Shown here: piece after piece, positions 53,639-62,853 of the stretch
Layout: each line of letters begins with the position of its first letter
Numbering within the stretch: the first letter of the stretch is position 1
Origin: Gammaproteobacteria bacterium UBA7449
Lineage (GTDB): Bacteria > Pseudomonadota > Gammaproteobacteria > Pseudomonadales > Pseudohongiellaceae
Assembly: GCA_002477465.1 (NCBI GenBank)
Contig: DLPV01000026.1
Location: forward strand, 20,418 to 84,417
DNA: 64,000 nt
Direction: 5' to 3'
The notes under the pieces: generated by a model
Seen by the model: only the letters and a program-made list of their open reading frames with translations
Database searches by the model: none
Told to the model about the DNA's origin: nothing
Program-made: the position numbers and the translations under genes

Positions 53639-54388
53639 CTAGTTGAGGCTGAGCATGGACGCCAGACGTTCACTATCTAGATATCCGGGAATAACACGCC
53701 CGTCTGAAAACACCAGGGCTGGTGTTCCACTGATACCCAGTTCGTTGCCCAACTGATAATGCTCGAGGATAGGTGTTTCGCAAGTGACTGGCGGCAAGTC
53801 CTCGCCCCCTTTTGCCAGCGACAGGGACTCTTTACGATCATCCGCGCACCAGACCGAGATCATCTTGTCGTAAGACGCAGCTGCTTCACCACCACGTGGA
53901 TAAGCCAGGTAGCGCACCTCGATGCCATAGGCCATCAGGTCTTCCAGATCGCCGTGCAAGGCGCGACAGTAGGTGCAATCCACATCGGTAAATACAGTGA
54001 TCGTTGCCTTCACTTCTTCCGGGCTGAAGATGATCATTTCCTCTTCTGGGATCAGCGCGATTTTATCCAGTGCACGTTTTTGACGAGTGCTGGCTGACAG
54101 ATTCATTAAGCCTGTGGGAGTCGTCGCGTACATGTCACCGGCGAACAAGTAATCACCCGAGATATCACTGTAAAGAATCTCACCGGTATTCAGCTCAACT
54201 TCAAAAATATTTGGCAGCGCCGTCTGATTAAGCGATACGATTTGCAGGGTGTTTTGCGAGGCAATCTCGATCGCCTGCTCAAGCTTGCCGCGCAAGGATT
54301 GATCTCCCTGAGCGCTTGCTTGGGCGAATAACAGGCTGCCAAACAGCAGTGCCGCGATTATCCGGACCAGGTTATTCGTGCTTTTCAT
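53639..54388 (-). CDS. dsbC: Thiol:disulfide interchange protein DsbC
   Basis: Periplasmic disulfide isomerase. 249 residues: signal peptide ending AQASAQGD, N-terminal dimer domain, thioredoxin fold with active site VDCTYCRALHGDL (CTYC rather than the common CGYC), and cis-Pro loop GISGTPALVF. A second cysteine pair (WCADD... and VTCET) matches the structural disulfide. Located upstream of hom as in Pseudomonas. Kept reduced by DsbD. Confidence 0.95.
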   Translation of the reverse strand: MKSTNNLVRIIAALLFGSLLFAQASAQGDQSLRGKLEQAIEIASQNTLQIVSLNQTALPNIFEVELNTGEILYSDISGDYLFAGDMYATTPTGLMNLSASTRQKRALDKIALIPEEEMIIFSPEEVKATITVFTDVDCTYCRALHGDLEDLMAYGIEVRYLAYPRGGEAAASYDKMISVWCADDRKESLSLAKGGEDLPPVTCETPILEHYQLGNELGISGTPALVFSDGRVIPGYLDSERLASMLSLN

Positions 54389-54513
54389 GTCTTCCGCCTC
54401 GCTGGAATTAGCCCCTCGCTCGCATGGGCTATGGTTGGTGAATTCGATGACCGGGGAAAACCTACTCCTGTTCCCAAGTAGGGCATAGTCTAAGGTTTTA
54501 TGGCCCCAGAAAC

Positions 54514-54551
54514 AAAAAATGAGAAGGCTGCCAGGGCAACTTTCTCATTTT
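54514..54551 (-). terminator. Terminator of the rpsP-rimM-trmD-rplS operon
   Basis: Minus strand stem AAAATGAGAA ... TTCTCATTTT with an inner TTGCC/GGCAG stem and a T-run; palindromic, can work both ways. Confidence 0.8.
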
Positions 54552-54585
54552 GAACTTTACTTTTGCTCGGAAACAACCGAAGTAA

Positions 54586-54960
54586 TCAGGCCTGCTCGCC
54601 TGCCTTTTTGTCGAGCTTCTCCGAGATGCGCGCTGCGCGTCCTGTCAGTTCACGCAGGTAATAGAGTTTGGCCTGACGCACGTCACCGCGACGCTTCAGC
54701 TTGACGCTATCTACCAGTGGGCTGAAAGTTTGGAAAGTACGCTCAACACCCACGCCGTGGGAAATTTTTCGCACCGTGAATGAGGAGTTAAGGCCGCGAT
54801 TGCGCTTGCCTATGACCACTCCCTCGAAGGCCTGCAATCGCTCGCGATCACCTTCCTTGATTTTAACCTGGACTGTAACGGTATCGCCTGGACCGAAATC
54901 AGGGAGTTCTTTCCCCATTTGCTCATTTTCGATCTGTTCGATGATCTTATTTTTGCTCAT
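54586..54960 (-). CDS. rplS: 50S ribosomal protein L19
   Basis: 124 residues. PDFGPGDTVTVQVKIKEGDR and FEGVVIGKRNRGLNSSFTVR are family signatures; it sits at the subunit interface. Strong AGGAG RBS. Last gene of the rpsP operon. Confidence 0.97.
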   Translation of the reverse strand: MSKNKIIEQIENEQMGKELPDFGPGDTVTVQVKIKEGDRERLQAFEGVVIGKRNRGLNSSFTVRKISHGVGVERTFQTFSPLVDSVKLKRRGDVRQAKLYYLRELTGRAARISEKLDKKAGEQA

Positions 54961-54999
54961 CTTGCTAAACTCCTGACCTGACTTCCGAGTAGTCGGGGC

Positions 55000-55758
55000 C
55001 TACTTGGCCGCCTGATACTCCGCTTTAAATAGTTCCAATAGTTCCTGCTGTTCCTGGCTTAACTCAATCTGTTCCAGTAAATCTGGACGCTTAAGCCAGG
55101 TCGCTCCCAAACTCTGTTTTTCCCGCCATCTCGCAATCGCGGCATGATCACCGCTCAACAACACCTCTGGCACTGTCCTGCCCTCAAACTGCTGGGGTCT
55201 GGTGTACTCTGGCGCGTGCAGCAGGCCATTAGCCAGACTGTCCAATTGCGCTGAATCATCATCTCCGAGCGCGCCGGGTTGCTGTCGAATAACTGCATCG
55301 AGCAGTGTCATCGCAGCTAACTCACCACCACTAAGCACGAAATCCCCTAGCGAAACCTCTTCATCTATTTCGGCCTCAATAACCCGGGCGTCGATGCCCT
55401 GGTAACGACCGCAGACAAGAACCATGGATTCCAGCTGCGCCAATTCAACCACCTTCGCCTGATTCAAGGGTTTCCCCTGGGGCGACAAATAGACCGTTTT
55501 GCAAGCAGTCTCGCCAGTCTCATCCAATTTGGCTTTGGCCGCATTGATGGTGGCGATCAGCGGCTCTGTCTTCATCAACATGCCTGGACCACCGCCAAAG
55601 GGCTTGTCATCAACCGTTCGGTGTCGATCCGTACTGAAATCCCTGGGATTCCAGAACGCCAGATTGATCAAGTTGTCCTTGACCGCCCGGCTACTCACAC
55701 CGTGCGCCGTCAGAGCCGAAAACATCTCGGGGAACAGTGTGACAACGGCAACCCGCAT
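55000..55758 (-). CDS. trmD: tRNA (guanine37-N1)-methyltransferase
   Basis: Makes m1G37 in tRNAs that read CNN codons. 252 residues from MRVAVVTLFPEMFSALTAHG; the frame is open 36 codons more but lacks homology there. SPOUT knot with LVCGRYQGIDARVIE and SLGDFVLSGGELAAM, and the target-binding FGGGPGMLMK loop. Operon position between rimM and rplS is universal. Confidence 0.97.
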   Translation of the reverse strand: MRVAVVTLFPEMFSALTAHGVSSRAVKDNLINLAFWNPRDFSTDRHRTVDDKPFGGGPGMLMKTEPLIATINAAKAKLDETGETACKTVYLSPQGKPLNQAKVVELAQLESMVLVCGRYQGIDARVIEAEIDEEVSLGDFVLSGGELAAMTLLDAVIRQQPGALGDDDSAQLDSLANGLLHAPEYTRPQQFEGRTVPEVLLSGDHAAIARWREKQSLGATWLKRPDLLEQIELSQEQQELLELFKAEYQAAK

Positions 55759-55841
55759 CTGGTCAGTTCCCCTCGGCCTGTTCTCCGGCCCTTGCCTCGG
55801 CAGCGAGTTGTCGCTGGCACCGCAAATCTGCGTAACCGCGC

Positions 55842-56387
55842 TTAACTCAGATAATCCGCATCCCAATCGACGGTAATGCGCCGTTCTTGCAATGAGACTT
55901 CCACAATTACCCTCTCCGGCAGAAAAGGAATCAGGCGTTCTCTCGTGTCACAGCTCTCCGCAGTAGGCGCCACCACCAGCACGTCGTTAGCGCCGGTTTC
56001 TATCAGCCTCTGCACGCTGCCAAATAGTTGACCCTGCAAATTCGTCACTTGCAGGCCCTGCAATTCGTGCCAGTAGAAACTGCCTGCTGCCAACGCCGGC
56101 ATGTCTGTACTAGGCACCCAGATCTCGCAGCCAGTTAAGCTACTGGCGGTTTCCGGGTCATTAAAGCCTTCAAAATGGACGATCAAGCCCTTTTGCTGCT
56201 CTCTGCTGTCGTCAATGTGCAGGAGCCGAGGCGCTTTATCCAATTCGGTATGCAGCTCTGCATAGCTCAGGATGTTTGCCGGGGGCGAGGTAAAAGAATT
56301 TAGCTTTAACCAGCCCTTGATTCCGTGCACCCGGCCTACCTTGCCGAGAACAACCCGTTTATCTGCCGCAGCCGCTTGCACATTCAT
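55842..56387 (-). CDS. rimM: 16S rRNA processing protein RimM
   Basis: 30S assembly factor that binds S19. 181 residues from MNVQAAAADKRVVLGKVGRV, with HGIKGWLKLNSFTSP (N-terminal barrel) and SFYWHELQGLQVTN (PRC domain start). The longer frame to 56495 enters rpsP and is rejected. Confidence 0.96.
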   Translation of the reverse strand: MNVQAAAADKRVVLGKVGRVHGIKGWLKLNSFTSPPANILSYAELHTELDKAPRLLHIDDSREQQKGLIVHFEGFNDPETASSLTGCEIWVPSTDMPALAAGSFYWHELQGLQVTNLQGQLFGSVQRLIETGANDVLVVAPTAESCDTRERLIPFLPERVIVEVSLQERRITVDWDADYLS

Positions 56388-56410
56388 GCCTACAGGCAAA
56401 TAAGGAGAAA

Positions 56411-56671
56411 TCAGGCCTCGGTCGTAGCAGCCGCGGCCGCATCCTTGGCAAGATTGCTGACGCGGTCGCTCACTTGAGCGCCCTCGGACTGCCAATACGC
56501 CATTCTGTCCAGATCAAGACGCAGACGTTCTTCCTGGCCTTTCGCCATGGGGTTAAAGAAACCAATTCTCTCAATGAAGCGTCCATCTCTGGCGCGACGG
56601 CTATCACTCACTGTGATGTGATAGAAGGGCTTCTTTTTGGCGCCACCACGAGCCAATCGAATAGTGACCAT
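56411..56671 (-). CDS. rpsP: 30S ribosomal protein S16
   Basis: 86 residues from MVTIRLARGGAKKKPFYHIT; ATG 56671 has AGGA upstream and gives the normal N-terminus. RIGFFNPMAKGQEERLRLDL is the conserved middle. First gene of its operon. Confidence 0.97.
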   Translation of the reverse strand: MVTIRLARGGAKKKPFYHITVSDSRRARDGRFIERIGFFNPMAKGQEERLRLDLDRMAYWQSEGAQVSDRVSNLAKDAAAAATTEA

Positions 56672-56746
56672 ACAATGTTCCTGATGCAAAAAAAGTATAT
56701 TGAATCCAGTGGGTTATATGAATCCAAGGCGCATTGCCCTGACCCC

Positions 56747-56775
56747 CGGATAAAAAGGCGGGTATTCTATGTCAA
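56747..56775 (-). promoter_or_regulatory. Promoter of the rpsP operon
   Basis: Perfect -35 TTGACA on the minus strand (56775-56770), 17-base spacer, weak -10 TATCCG followed by a GC-rich discriminator. Confidence 0.45.
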
Positions 56776-56839
56776 TTGAGCCTGTATTGGAAGCGCGGAA
56801 AGGCAGTAAAACTGGGGCTTTGGCGCCGCTGCTTTCGAC

Positions 56840-58240
56840 CTAGAACCGGGGGAATTTGCCCCCCGGGGGCATTCCGGGCATGCCACCTGGACCCATTTTA
56901 CTCTGCATACCGCCTAGACCGCGCATCATATTGGCCATTCCGCCGCCTTTCATCTTCTTCATGACCTTCTGCATCTGCTTGTGCTGTTTCAGCAGTCGGT
57001 TCAGATCCTGAATCTGGGTGCCGGATCCCTGGGTGATGCGGCGCTTGCGGGACCCATTCAGAATGTCCGGATTGACTCGCTCGCGCATGGTCATGGAATT
57101 GATGATGGCTTCCATACGACGAAATTGGGAGTCATCAACCATATTAGCCGCGCCAGGCGGCATTGCGCCCATCCCCGGCATCTTGTCCATGATGCTGGCG
57201 ACTCCACCCATGTTTTGCATTTGCGTGAGCTGCTCTTTGAAATCTTCCAGGTCAAAACCTTTGCCCTTCTTGATCTTACGGGCCAAACGCTCGGCTTTCT
57301 TCTTATCAACTTTTTGTTCTGCCTCTTCAATCAGAGACAGCACATCTCCCATCCCAAGAATGCGAGAGGCGATTCGGTCCGGGTAGAATGGCTCAAGGGC
57401 GTCAGTTTTTTCCCCAACCCCGATAAATTTAATGGGTTTGCCGGTGATGTGGCGTACCGACAACGCGGCACCACCCCTGGCATCACCATCCGCCTTGGTC
57501 AACACGACCCCAGTGAGAGGCAGGGCATCATTGAAAGCCTTCGCCGTATTGGCTGCATCCTGGCCAGTCATGGCGTCTACCACAAACAGGGTTTCCACGG
57601 GCGCGAGCTGGCCGTGCAGTGCCGCGATTTCTTCCATCATCTGCTGATCAATGGCGAGGCGTCCCGCGGTATCCACCAGCAGCACATCAACAAATTGCTT
57701 GCGCGCCTCACGCAGGGCTGCATCGGCAATGGCAGTGGGCATTTGACTCGCGTCAGAGGCGAAGAATTCCACCCCTATGTCGCTGGCGAGCGTTTCAAGT
57801 TGTTTAATCGCCGCCGGCCTGTACACGTCGGCACTGACCACCATGACTTTCTTCTTTTCTCCCGTCTTAAGCAGTCTGGCCAATTTGGCCACGGTGGTGG
57901 TTTTACCTGCACCCTGCAGTCCCGCCATGAGCACGACGGCTGGAGGCGCTGACTTCAGGTTTAACTCTGAATTGGCCGACCCCATGATGGCCTGCATCTC
58001 CGCCTGGACGACCTTGATAAAGGCCTGGCCCGGAGTGAGGCTTTTTGAGACTTCCTGGCCTACGGCGCGATTGCTAACCCGATCGATGAAATCTTTCACC
58101 ACCGGCAGCGCAACATCGGCCTCCAATAAGGCGCGGCGAACCTCACGCAAGGCATCCTGAATATTATTTTCAGTAAGTGTGGCCTTGCCGCTGAGTTTTC
58201 TGAACGTGCCGCTTAAGCGCTCGGTTAAATTTTCAAACAC
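56840..58240 (-). CDS. ffh: Signal recognition particle protein Ffh
   Basis: GTPase of SRP that targets membrane proteins with 4.5S RNA. 466 residues: N domain, G domain (GLQGAGKTTTVAKLAR, DTAGRLAIDQQMMEE, TKADGDARGGAALS) and methionine-rich M domain ending in Gly/Met repeats (MKKMKGGGMANMMRG). GTG start with AGGTGGA upstream. Divergent from ypjD. Confidence 0.98.
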   Translation of the reverse strand: MFENLTERLSGTFRKLSGKATLTENNIQDALREVRRALLEADVALPVVKDFIDRVSNRAVGQEVSKSLTPGQAFIKVVQAEMQAIMGSANSELNLKSAPPAVVLMAGLQGAGKTTTVAKLARLLKTGEKKKVMVVSADVYRPAAIKQLETLASDIGVEFFASDASQMPTAIADAALREARKQFVDVLLVDTAGRLAIDQQMMEEIAALHGQLAPVETLFVVDAMTGQDAANTAKAFNDALPLTGVVLTKADGDARGGAALSVRHITGKPIKFIGVGEKTDALEPFYPDRIASRILGMGDVLSLIEEAEQKVDKKKAERLARKIKKGKGFDLEDFKEQLTQMQNMGGVASIMDKMPGMGAMPPGAANMVDDSQFRRMEAIINSMTMRERVNPDILNGSRKRRITQGSGTQIQDLNRLLKQHKQMQKVMKKMKGGGMANMMRGLGGMQSKMGPGGMPGMPPGGKFPRF

Positions 58241-58314
58241 GGGTCCACCTGTGGGTTAAAAAGTCGAAATGCAGATTGAGCTAGGATCATACTACTGATG
58301 GCGAGTGAGCGGGG

Positions 58315-58342
58315 ATTATAGCGAAATTCCTGCAAGCGTGAA
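58315..58342 (-). promoter_or_regulatory. Promoter of ffh
   Basis: Perfect -10 TATAAT (58320-58315) within ATTTCGCTATAAT, and -35-like TTCACG 16 bases upstream. The 13-base string is also at the tRNA-Arg promoter. Confidence 0.5.
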
Positions 58343-58417
58343 AAAGGGCTGCAGGCGCTATGGTACATATAAGGCACTTATGCGAAACTCTGGCCTGTTT
58401 TCAGCAATTTAGCAACC

Positions 58418-59224
58418 ATGCAACTTACTATTATTTCAGGCATTTTCGCGATCGGGTTCTACCTGGCGGGGTTTACCCTGCAACTGATCAATCTTGCCCG
58501 TGCTAACAACGCAGGCAGGATGCGGCGATACGTTTTCATCGCCGGCACTCTGGCGGTTATAGCACATGCTATCAGCGCTGCCAGGGTTATCAGTTCTCCG
58601 ACAGGCTACCATTTTGGCGTGGTACAGATTAGCACGCTCATTGCTGTCTCGATTTCTGCATTAGTGTTAGCAAGCAGTATACGCAAACCTTTGGAGAACC
58701 TTTTCCTTGGATTGTTTCCTCTGGCCGTGATTTCTATCATCATGTCCCTCAGCATAGACAGCAGCTATCCCCCGACCAGCCTTAGCGCAGGCATGGCAAG
58801 CCATGTTCTTATTTCCATTCTGGCCTATAGCTTCATTTCCATCGCGGCAATGCAGGCTGGCTTTCTGGCCTATCAGAACTATCAGCTCAAGCACGGCCAT
58901 GCCGGCGGCTTGTTACACCGATTTCCGCCATTACAGGACATGGAAGTGTTTCTGTTTGAACTACTCTGGGTAGGTCAGCTGTTACTCTCTCTGGGCATCG
59001 TTGCCGGCATTGTATTTATCAGCGATATCTGGGGGCGGGATGGTGTGATTCACAAGAGCTTTTTCTCCATTCTCGCCTGGATGGTATTTGCCGTGCTCCT
59101 GTGGGGACGCTACCAATTGGGTTGGCGCGGCGTGACGGCCATCAGGGGCACACTGTCAGGGTTCGGCCTGCTGCTGGTTGGCTTCTATGGCTCCAAGTTT
59201 GCGCTGGAATTCATCATCAGTTGA
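58418..59224 (+). CDS. ypjD: CcsA/HemX-type inner membrane protein YpjD
   Basis: 268 residues, about 8 transmembrane helices. CcsA-family features: HAISAARVISSPTGYHFGVV, ILAYSFISIAAMQAGFLAYQ, HRFPPLQDMEVFLFELLWVG and WGRDGVIHKSFFSILAWMVF. Homologous to cytochrome c assembly proteins, but the gammaproteobacterial YpjD, always beside ffh and yfjD/corB, has a proposed role in Mg2+ resistance. Its ATG follows the ffh promoter region. Confidence 0.9.
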   Translation: MQLTIISGIFAIGFYLAGFTLQLINLARANNAGRMRRYVFIAGTLAVIAHAISAARVISSPTGYHFGVVQISTLIAVSISALVLASSIRKPLENLFLGLFPLAVISIIMSLSIDSSYPPTSLSAGMASHVLISILAYSFISIAAMQAGFLAYQNYQLKHGHAGGLLHRFPPLQDMEVFLFELLWVGQLLLSLGIVAGIVFISDIWGRDGVIHKSFFSILAWMVFAVLLWGRYQLGWRGVTAIRGTLSGFGLLLVGFYGSKFALEFIIS

Positions 59225-59303
59225 ATCATCAAGTACAGCGATAAGCCTTGTTTCTCCTTCCTCATGCCAACCCATCAATGCCAAGATTCCCATGTAGGGG
59301 CCC

Positions 59304-60602
59304 ATGACTGCTGACGATGTTTCATTAAGCACTCTGCTGCTTTCATTCCTCGCCCTGATTCTGGCTTCGGCGTATTTCTCCAGTTCGGAGACGGGCATGA
59401 TGAGCCTCAATCGATACCGCATGAATCACCTGCGCCGGAGCAACCACCCGGGCGCAGTTCGCGCCAGTCGCCTGCTGGAAAAGCCTGACAAGCTGATTGG
59501 TGTCATCCTGATTGGCAATAACTTTGTTAATTTTCTGGCAGCCTCCATCGCCACATCCATTGCAATCATATTACTGGGAGAACCGGCACCTATAGCAACC
59601 GCTGTTGTTTTGACGCTGATAGTTTTGATATTCGCGGAGGTAACTCCAAAAACAATCGCGGCACTTTATCCTGAAAAGATTGCTTACCCTTCAAGCCTGC
59701 TACTGGGCTTCTTGCTGAAGGTACTCTATCCAGTGGTCTGGGTAGTAAATACTGTGTCCAATAGCCTGGTCAGGCTCCTGGGATTTCACCCGCAGGGAGA
59801 TGCCAATGACCAACAGCTTAATCAGGAGGAACTGCGCACTGTCGTATATGAGTCAGAGAGCAGACTTCCGAAAAAACACCAGGGCATGCTGCTCAACATC
59901 CTGGATCTTGAAAAAACCCAGGTCGATGAGATCATGGTGCCCCGCAATGAAGTTCAGGGTTTGGATATAGAAGATGACGTCGAGGACATGGTCGAACAAA
60001 TCGCCAGCGCTCAACATACACGCCTGCCAGTCTTCAAAAAGGACATCAACAGTATTATCGGTATCCTCCATATGCGCAGCGCCGGGCGACTCATAAAGAT
60101 TGAGAACCTGAATAAAGCCTCCATCGTTCAGGAAACTATTGAGCCCTACTTCATTCCTGAAACCACGCCACTACACACCCAGCTCTTCAATTTCCAAAGT
60201 AAGAAACTGCGCATGGCTGTAGTTGTCGACGAGTTCGGTGCAGTCAAAGGCATCGTCACTCTTGAAGATATCCTGGAAGAAATAGTAGGCGAGTTCACCA
60301 CAGACCTGGCGGACAGCAGCAAGGATATTCATGCCCAGAAGGATGGTAGCTATCTGATTGATGGCAGCACCAGTATCCGAGACATAAACCGGATTCTGTC
60401 ATGGGATCTGGACTCGGAATCTGCCAACACCCTGAACGGGCTGCTAATGGAGATCTTGCAGTCAATTCCTGACTCAGTGGTCGGCATAAAGCTTGATGGT
60501 TACTATGCAGAAATATTGCAGGTTAAGGACAATGTTTTACGTACCGTGAAGATGTGGGAAGCAGACCGGCAGGAAGCATTACCTTTCGCAGACCCGGAAT
60601 AA
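59304..60602 (+). CDS. corB: CNNM/CorB-type HlyC/CorC family protein (YfjD)
   Basis: 432 residues. N-terminal DUF21/CNNM membrane domain (FSSSETGMMSLNRYRMNHLR, GNNFVNFLAASIATSIAI), two CBS domains (DEIMVPRNEVQGLDIEDD, VVVDEFGAVKGIVTLEDIL) and a C-terminal CorC_HlyC domain (DGSYLIDGSTSIRDINRIL). Mg2+ transport. ATG with AGGGG upstream; 80 bases after ypjD, presumed co-transcribed. Confidence 0.93.
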   Translation: MTADDVSLSTLLLSFLALILASAYFSSSETGMMSLNRYRMNHLRRSNHPGAVRASRLLEKPDKLIGVILIGNNFVNFLAASIATSIAIILLGEPAPIATAVVLTLIVLIFAEVTPKTIAALYPEKIAYPSSLLLGFLLKVLYPVVWVVNTVSNSLVRLLGFHPQGDANDQQLNQEELRTVVYESESRLPKKHQGMLLNILDLEKTQVDEIMVPRNEVQGLDIEDDVEDMVEQIASAQHTRLPVFKKDINSIIGILHMRSAGRLIKIENLNKASIVQETIEPYFIPETTPLHTQLFNFQSKKLRMAVVVDEFGAVKGIVTLEDILEEIVGEFTTDLADSSKDIHAQKDGSYLIDGSTSIRDINRILSWDLDSESANTLNGLLMEILQSIPDSVVGIKLDGYYAEILQVKDNVLRTVKMWEADRQEALPFADPE

Positions 60603-60626
60603 ATCTTCATTCTGGCCAGCATTTTC

Positions 60627-60645
60627 CGCATTGAGCGGGTTTTTG
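60627..60645 (+). terminator. Weak terminator after corB
   Basis: CCGC-ATTGA-GCGG followed by GTTTTT, between convergent genes; short stem. Confidence 0.35.
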
Positions 60646-60649
60646 CTTA

Positions 60650-61417
60650 TCAGTTTTGGCGCAGGACCGAGATTGCTTGCTCGTGCTTGTCAGTCAGGCC
60701 GGTTCGCTGAAAACAGCGCAACTCTGAAATTTTTCCCGGATTTACTGGCTGAACAGCCAGCGCCAATTTGAAAGGTGAATCGATCAGTAACTGCCAGATC
60801 TGCCAGGGCAAGCGCTCGGCGGAGGGTATTTCATACTCAGCCAGACTGATTTTACTGTCCTCAAAACTGAAGGCGAAGCTATCCAGCGCTATGGCGAGAC
60901 CTAGACCCCGAGCCTTGATATAGGCCTCCTTGAGAGTCCAGAGATCGTAGAAGCGTTCTAGCTGCTGCGCTTCCGGTAACGCTAATAGCGCGTTCACCTC
61001 GGTCGGTGCGAAAAATCTATCTGCAATTTTTCCTACTAAGCGCTCGCGACTCGCGTTCTCCAGGTCGACACCAAGCTGAGGGTGTCGACACACAGCCAGC
61101 ACCATGCAATCAGCGCTGTGGGACAGATTGAAACAGAGCGGCCTGTCCAATTGCTTGGTCACCAGTTCAGGTTTTCCGTGGGCCGAGGTTTGAATCTCCC
61201 AGGCTGCAGGGTCGCGGTCTACATACTCACTCAAGCAGGTTCGCGTTAGCCATTTCCCCAGCAGTAACTGCCGGCGATGATGATCAAAAACCAGGCGCTG
61301 GTAGCGCCTCTGCTCTGCCACCTGCAGCCAATCCAACGCGAGTCTTTCCAATTCAGACGCATACACATCAGCCTGGTTCACAACCCAGATATGGACAGCA
61401 TCATCAGGCAGCTCCAT
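60650..61417 (-). CDS. 4'-phosphopantetheinyl transferase (Sfp type)
   Basis: Attaches phosphopantetheine from CoA to carrier proteins. 255 residues. Motifs: LCFNLSHSADCMVLAVCR, LGVDLENASRERLVG and RFYDLWTLKEAYIKARGLGL, the Sfp/Gsp core with Mg2+ ligands D and E. The target carrier protein (fatty acid, polyketide or peptide synthesis) is not in the window. Overlaps the phosphoesterase gene by 14 bases, so translationally coupled. Confidence 0.93.
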   Translation of the reverse strand: MELPDDAVHIWVVNQADVYASELERLALDWLQVAEQRRYQRLVFDHHRRQLLLGKWLTRTCLSEYVDRDPAAWEIQTSAHGKPELVTKQLDRPLCFNLSHSADCMVLAVCRHPQLGVDLENASRERLVGKIADRFFAPTEVNALLALPEAQQLERFYDLWTLKEAYIKARGLGLAIALDSFAFSFEDSKISLAEYEIPSAERLPWQIWQLLIDSPFKLALAVQPVNPGKISELRCFQRTGLTDKHEQAISVLRQN

Positions 61418-62231
61418 GATTTAGCGATCCCCCTGCTGCGGCTGCCTCAATTAAACAATCCCTTTCCTTGTCAGTGTCAAAAACACAGTGCAGTCGCTTG
61501 CGCGCAATCCGATTTTCCTTGGGGTATGCATAGGCATTATTTATATAGTGGATATCATCGATGACTACGGATTGATTGACGTGACTATGACCGTAAATAT
61601 GTATATTGGAATTCAAACGCTTAACTTGTGCGTCCAGTGCCGCAGACCCCAAGACTGGGTAGACCCTGCGCCGGTGCGCGGGAATGCGCGACGGCATCAC
61701 ATCGATGCGGGGCAGAAAATGAGAAAAACTTATAATCTTGTCATTGACGGTTTCAAGCACTGCGGTATTGCGCTGCAGGAAGAACTCACAGACCTGGACT
61801 GGAGTCTGGAGCTGGGCCGGCCAGCGACAGGCTTTGAAGTCCCGCCAGGCGCGCTTTAGATACGCACAGGGCTCACCAAAGGAGAAATCATACCAGCTCA
61901 GCAACGGCACGATACTCAGCTTACCGGCCGTGAAGACGTTGGTCTCGACTCCAGATGCCTGGCACAGCGCCATAACAGCATGAAATTTTTCCAGCGAACA
62001 CTCGAATTCCGTACCGTCCACCCAAAGCTCATGATTGCCAGGGACATACAGCACTTCCCCAAATCTGGACTTAAGGACCTCGAACGTAGATTTCAGCAAC
62101 TCTAGGCTGTCGCTGACATCGCCAGGGAGAATGAGCACGTCTTGTGCAAATTCATCAGAAGGCAGCTCAAGCACCCATTTGAGGTTCTCAGGGTAGTCAA
62201 CATGCAGATCGGAAACGGTAAAAATTCTCAT
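61404..62231 (-). CDS. Metallophosphoesterase (calcineurin-like)
   Basis: 275 residues. Dimetal motifs in order: SDLHVDYPEN, LPGDVSDSLEL, YVPGNHELWV, then ISFSHFLPR and IYGHSHVNQ. Resembles plant/bacterial phosphoesterases with unknown substrate. Heads a two-gene unit with the phosphopantetheinyl transferase. Divergent from the UDG-like gene, 25 bases apart. Confidence 0.88.
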   Translation of the reverse strand: MRIFTVSDLHVDYPENLKWVLELPSDEFAQDVLILPGDVSDSLELLKSTFEVLKSRFGEVLYVPGNHELWVDGTEFECSLEKFHAVMALCQASGVETNVFTAGKLSIVPLLSWYDFSFGEPCAYLKRAWRDFKACRWPAQLQTPVQVCEFFLQRNTAVLETVNDKIISFSHFLPRIDVMPSRIPAHRRRVYPVLGSAALDAQVKRLNSNIHIYGHSHVNQSVVIDDIHYINNAYAYPKENRIARKRLHCVFDTDKERDCLIEAAAAGGSLNHGAA

Positions 62232-62256
62232 TGCAGATTAAGACTATAATGGAGTC

Positions 62257-62853
62257 ATGGCTGAAGTCATTGTTTCAGATCTCAAGCAGCTCTTGTCAGA
62301 GATTGCAGCATGCAGAATTTGCGAAGGCCAGATCCCTGAACCTCGCCCAGTATTGCGCGGCACTTCCAGTGCCCGGCTGCTGATAATAGGCCAGGCACCA
62401 GGGTCGAAAGTACATGCATCTGGCATACCCTGGGGTGATGCCAGTGGCTCTCGACTGCGCGCGTGGATGGGACTCACTGATGCTGAATTTTATGATCCTA
62501 GCCGGGTCGCAATCATGCCCATGGGATTCTGCTACCCGGGTAAGGGCAAGTCAGGAGACCTGCCACCAGCGCCAGTCTGCGCGCCTACCTGGCACCACCA
62601 GGTTCTTCAGCATCTACAGAAAATCGAATGCACACTACTGATCGGACTCTACGCAAAGCGGCATTATCTACCTGAAGCGCCTAACCGGCTCACCGATACA
62701 GTCAAGAATTGGCGCAGCTATGCGCCGACGCAGTTTGCAATTCCTCACCCTTCCCCGCGCAATCAATTATGGTTAAGACGAAACGCCTGGTTTGAACAAG
62801 AAGTCGTCCCGGCGCTTCAGGACAGGGTGCGGGCAATTATGCGAGCGGCTTAG
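62257..62853 (+). CDS. Uracil-DNA glycosylase family protein
   Basis: 198 residues. LLIIGQAPGSKVHASGIPWG corresponds to the UDG catalytic GQxPG loop, and HPSPRNQLW to the HPSP DNA-binding loop. Four cysteines (ACRIC; FCYPG and APVCAP about 16 apart) could hold an Fe-S cluster as in family-4 UDGs. No proven activity for this subgroup as far as I know. Its 3' end overlaps oxyR, convergently, by 17 bases. Confidence 0.87.
   Translation: MAEVIVSDLKQLLSEIAACRICEGQIPEPRPVLRGTSSARLLIIGQAPGSKVHASGIPWGDASGSRLRAWMGLTDAEFYDPSRVAIMPMGFCYPGKGKSGDLPPAPVCAPTWHHQVLQHLQKIECTLLIGLYAKRHYLPEAPNRLTDTVKNWRSYAPTQFAIPHPSPRNQLWLRRNAWFEQEVVPALQDRVRAIMRAA

Noticed and set aside
56981..57952. 323-codon open frame opposite ffh
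   Set aside because: Antisense shadow of a highly conserved gene; no RBS, no homology, composition follows ffh codon bias.
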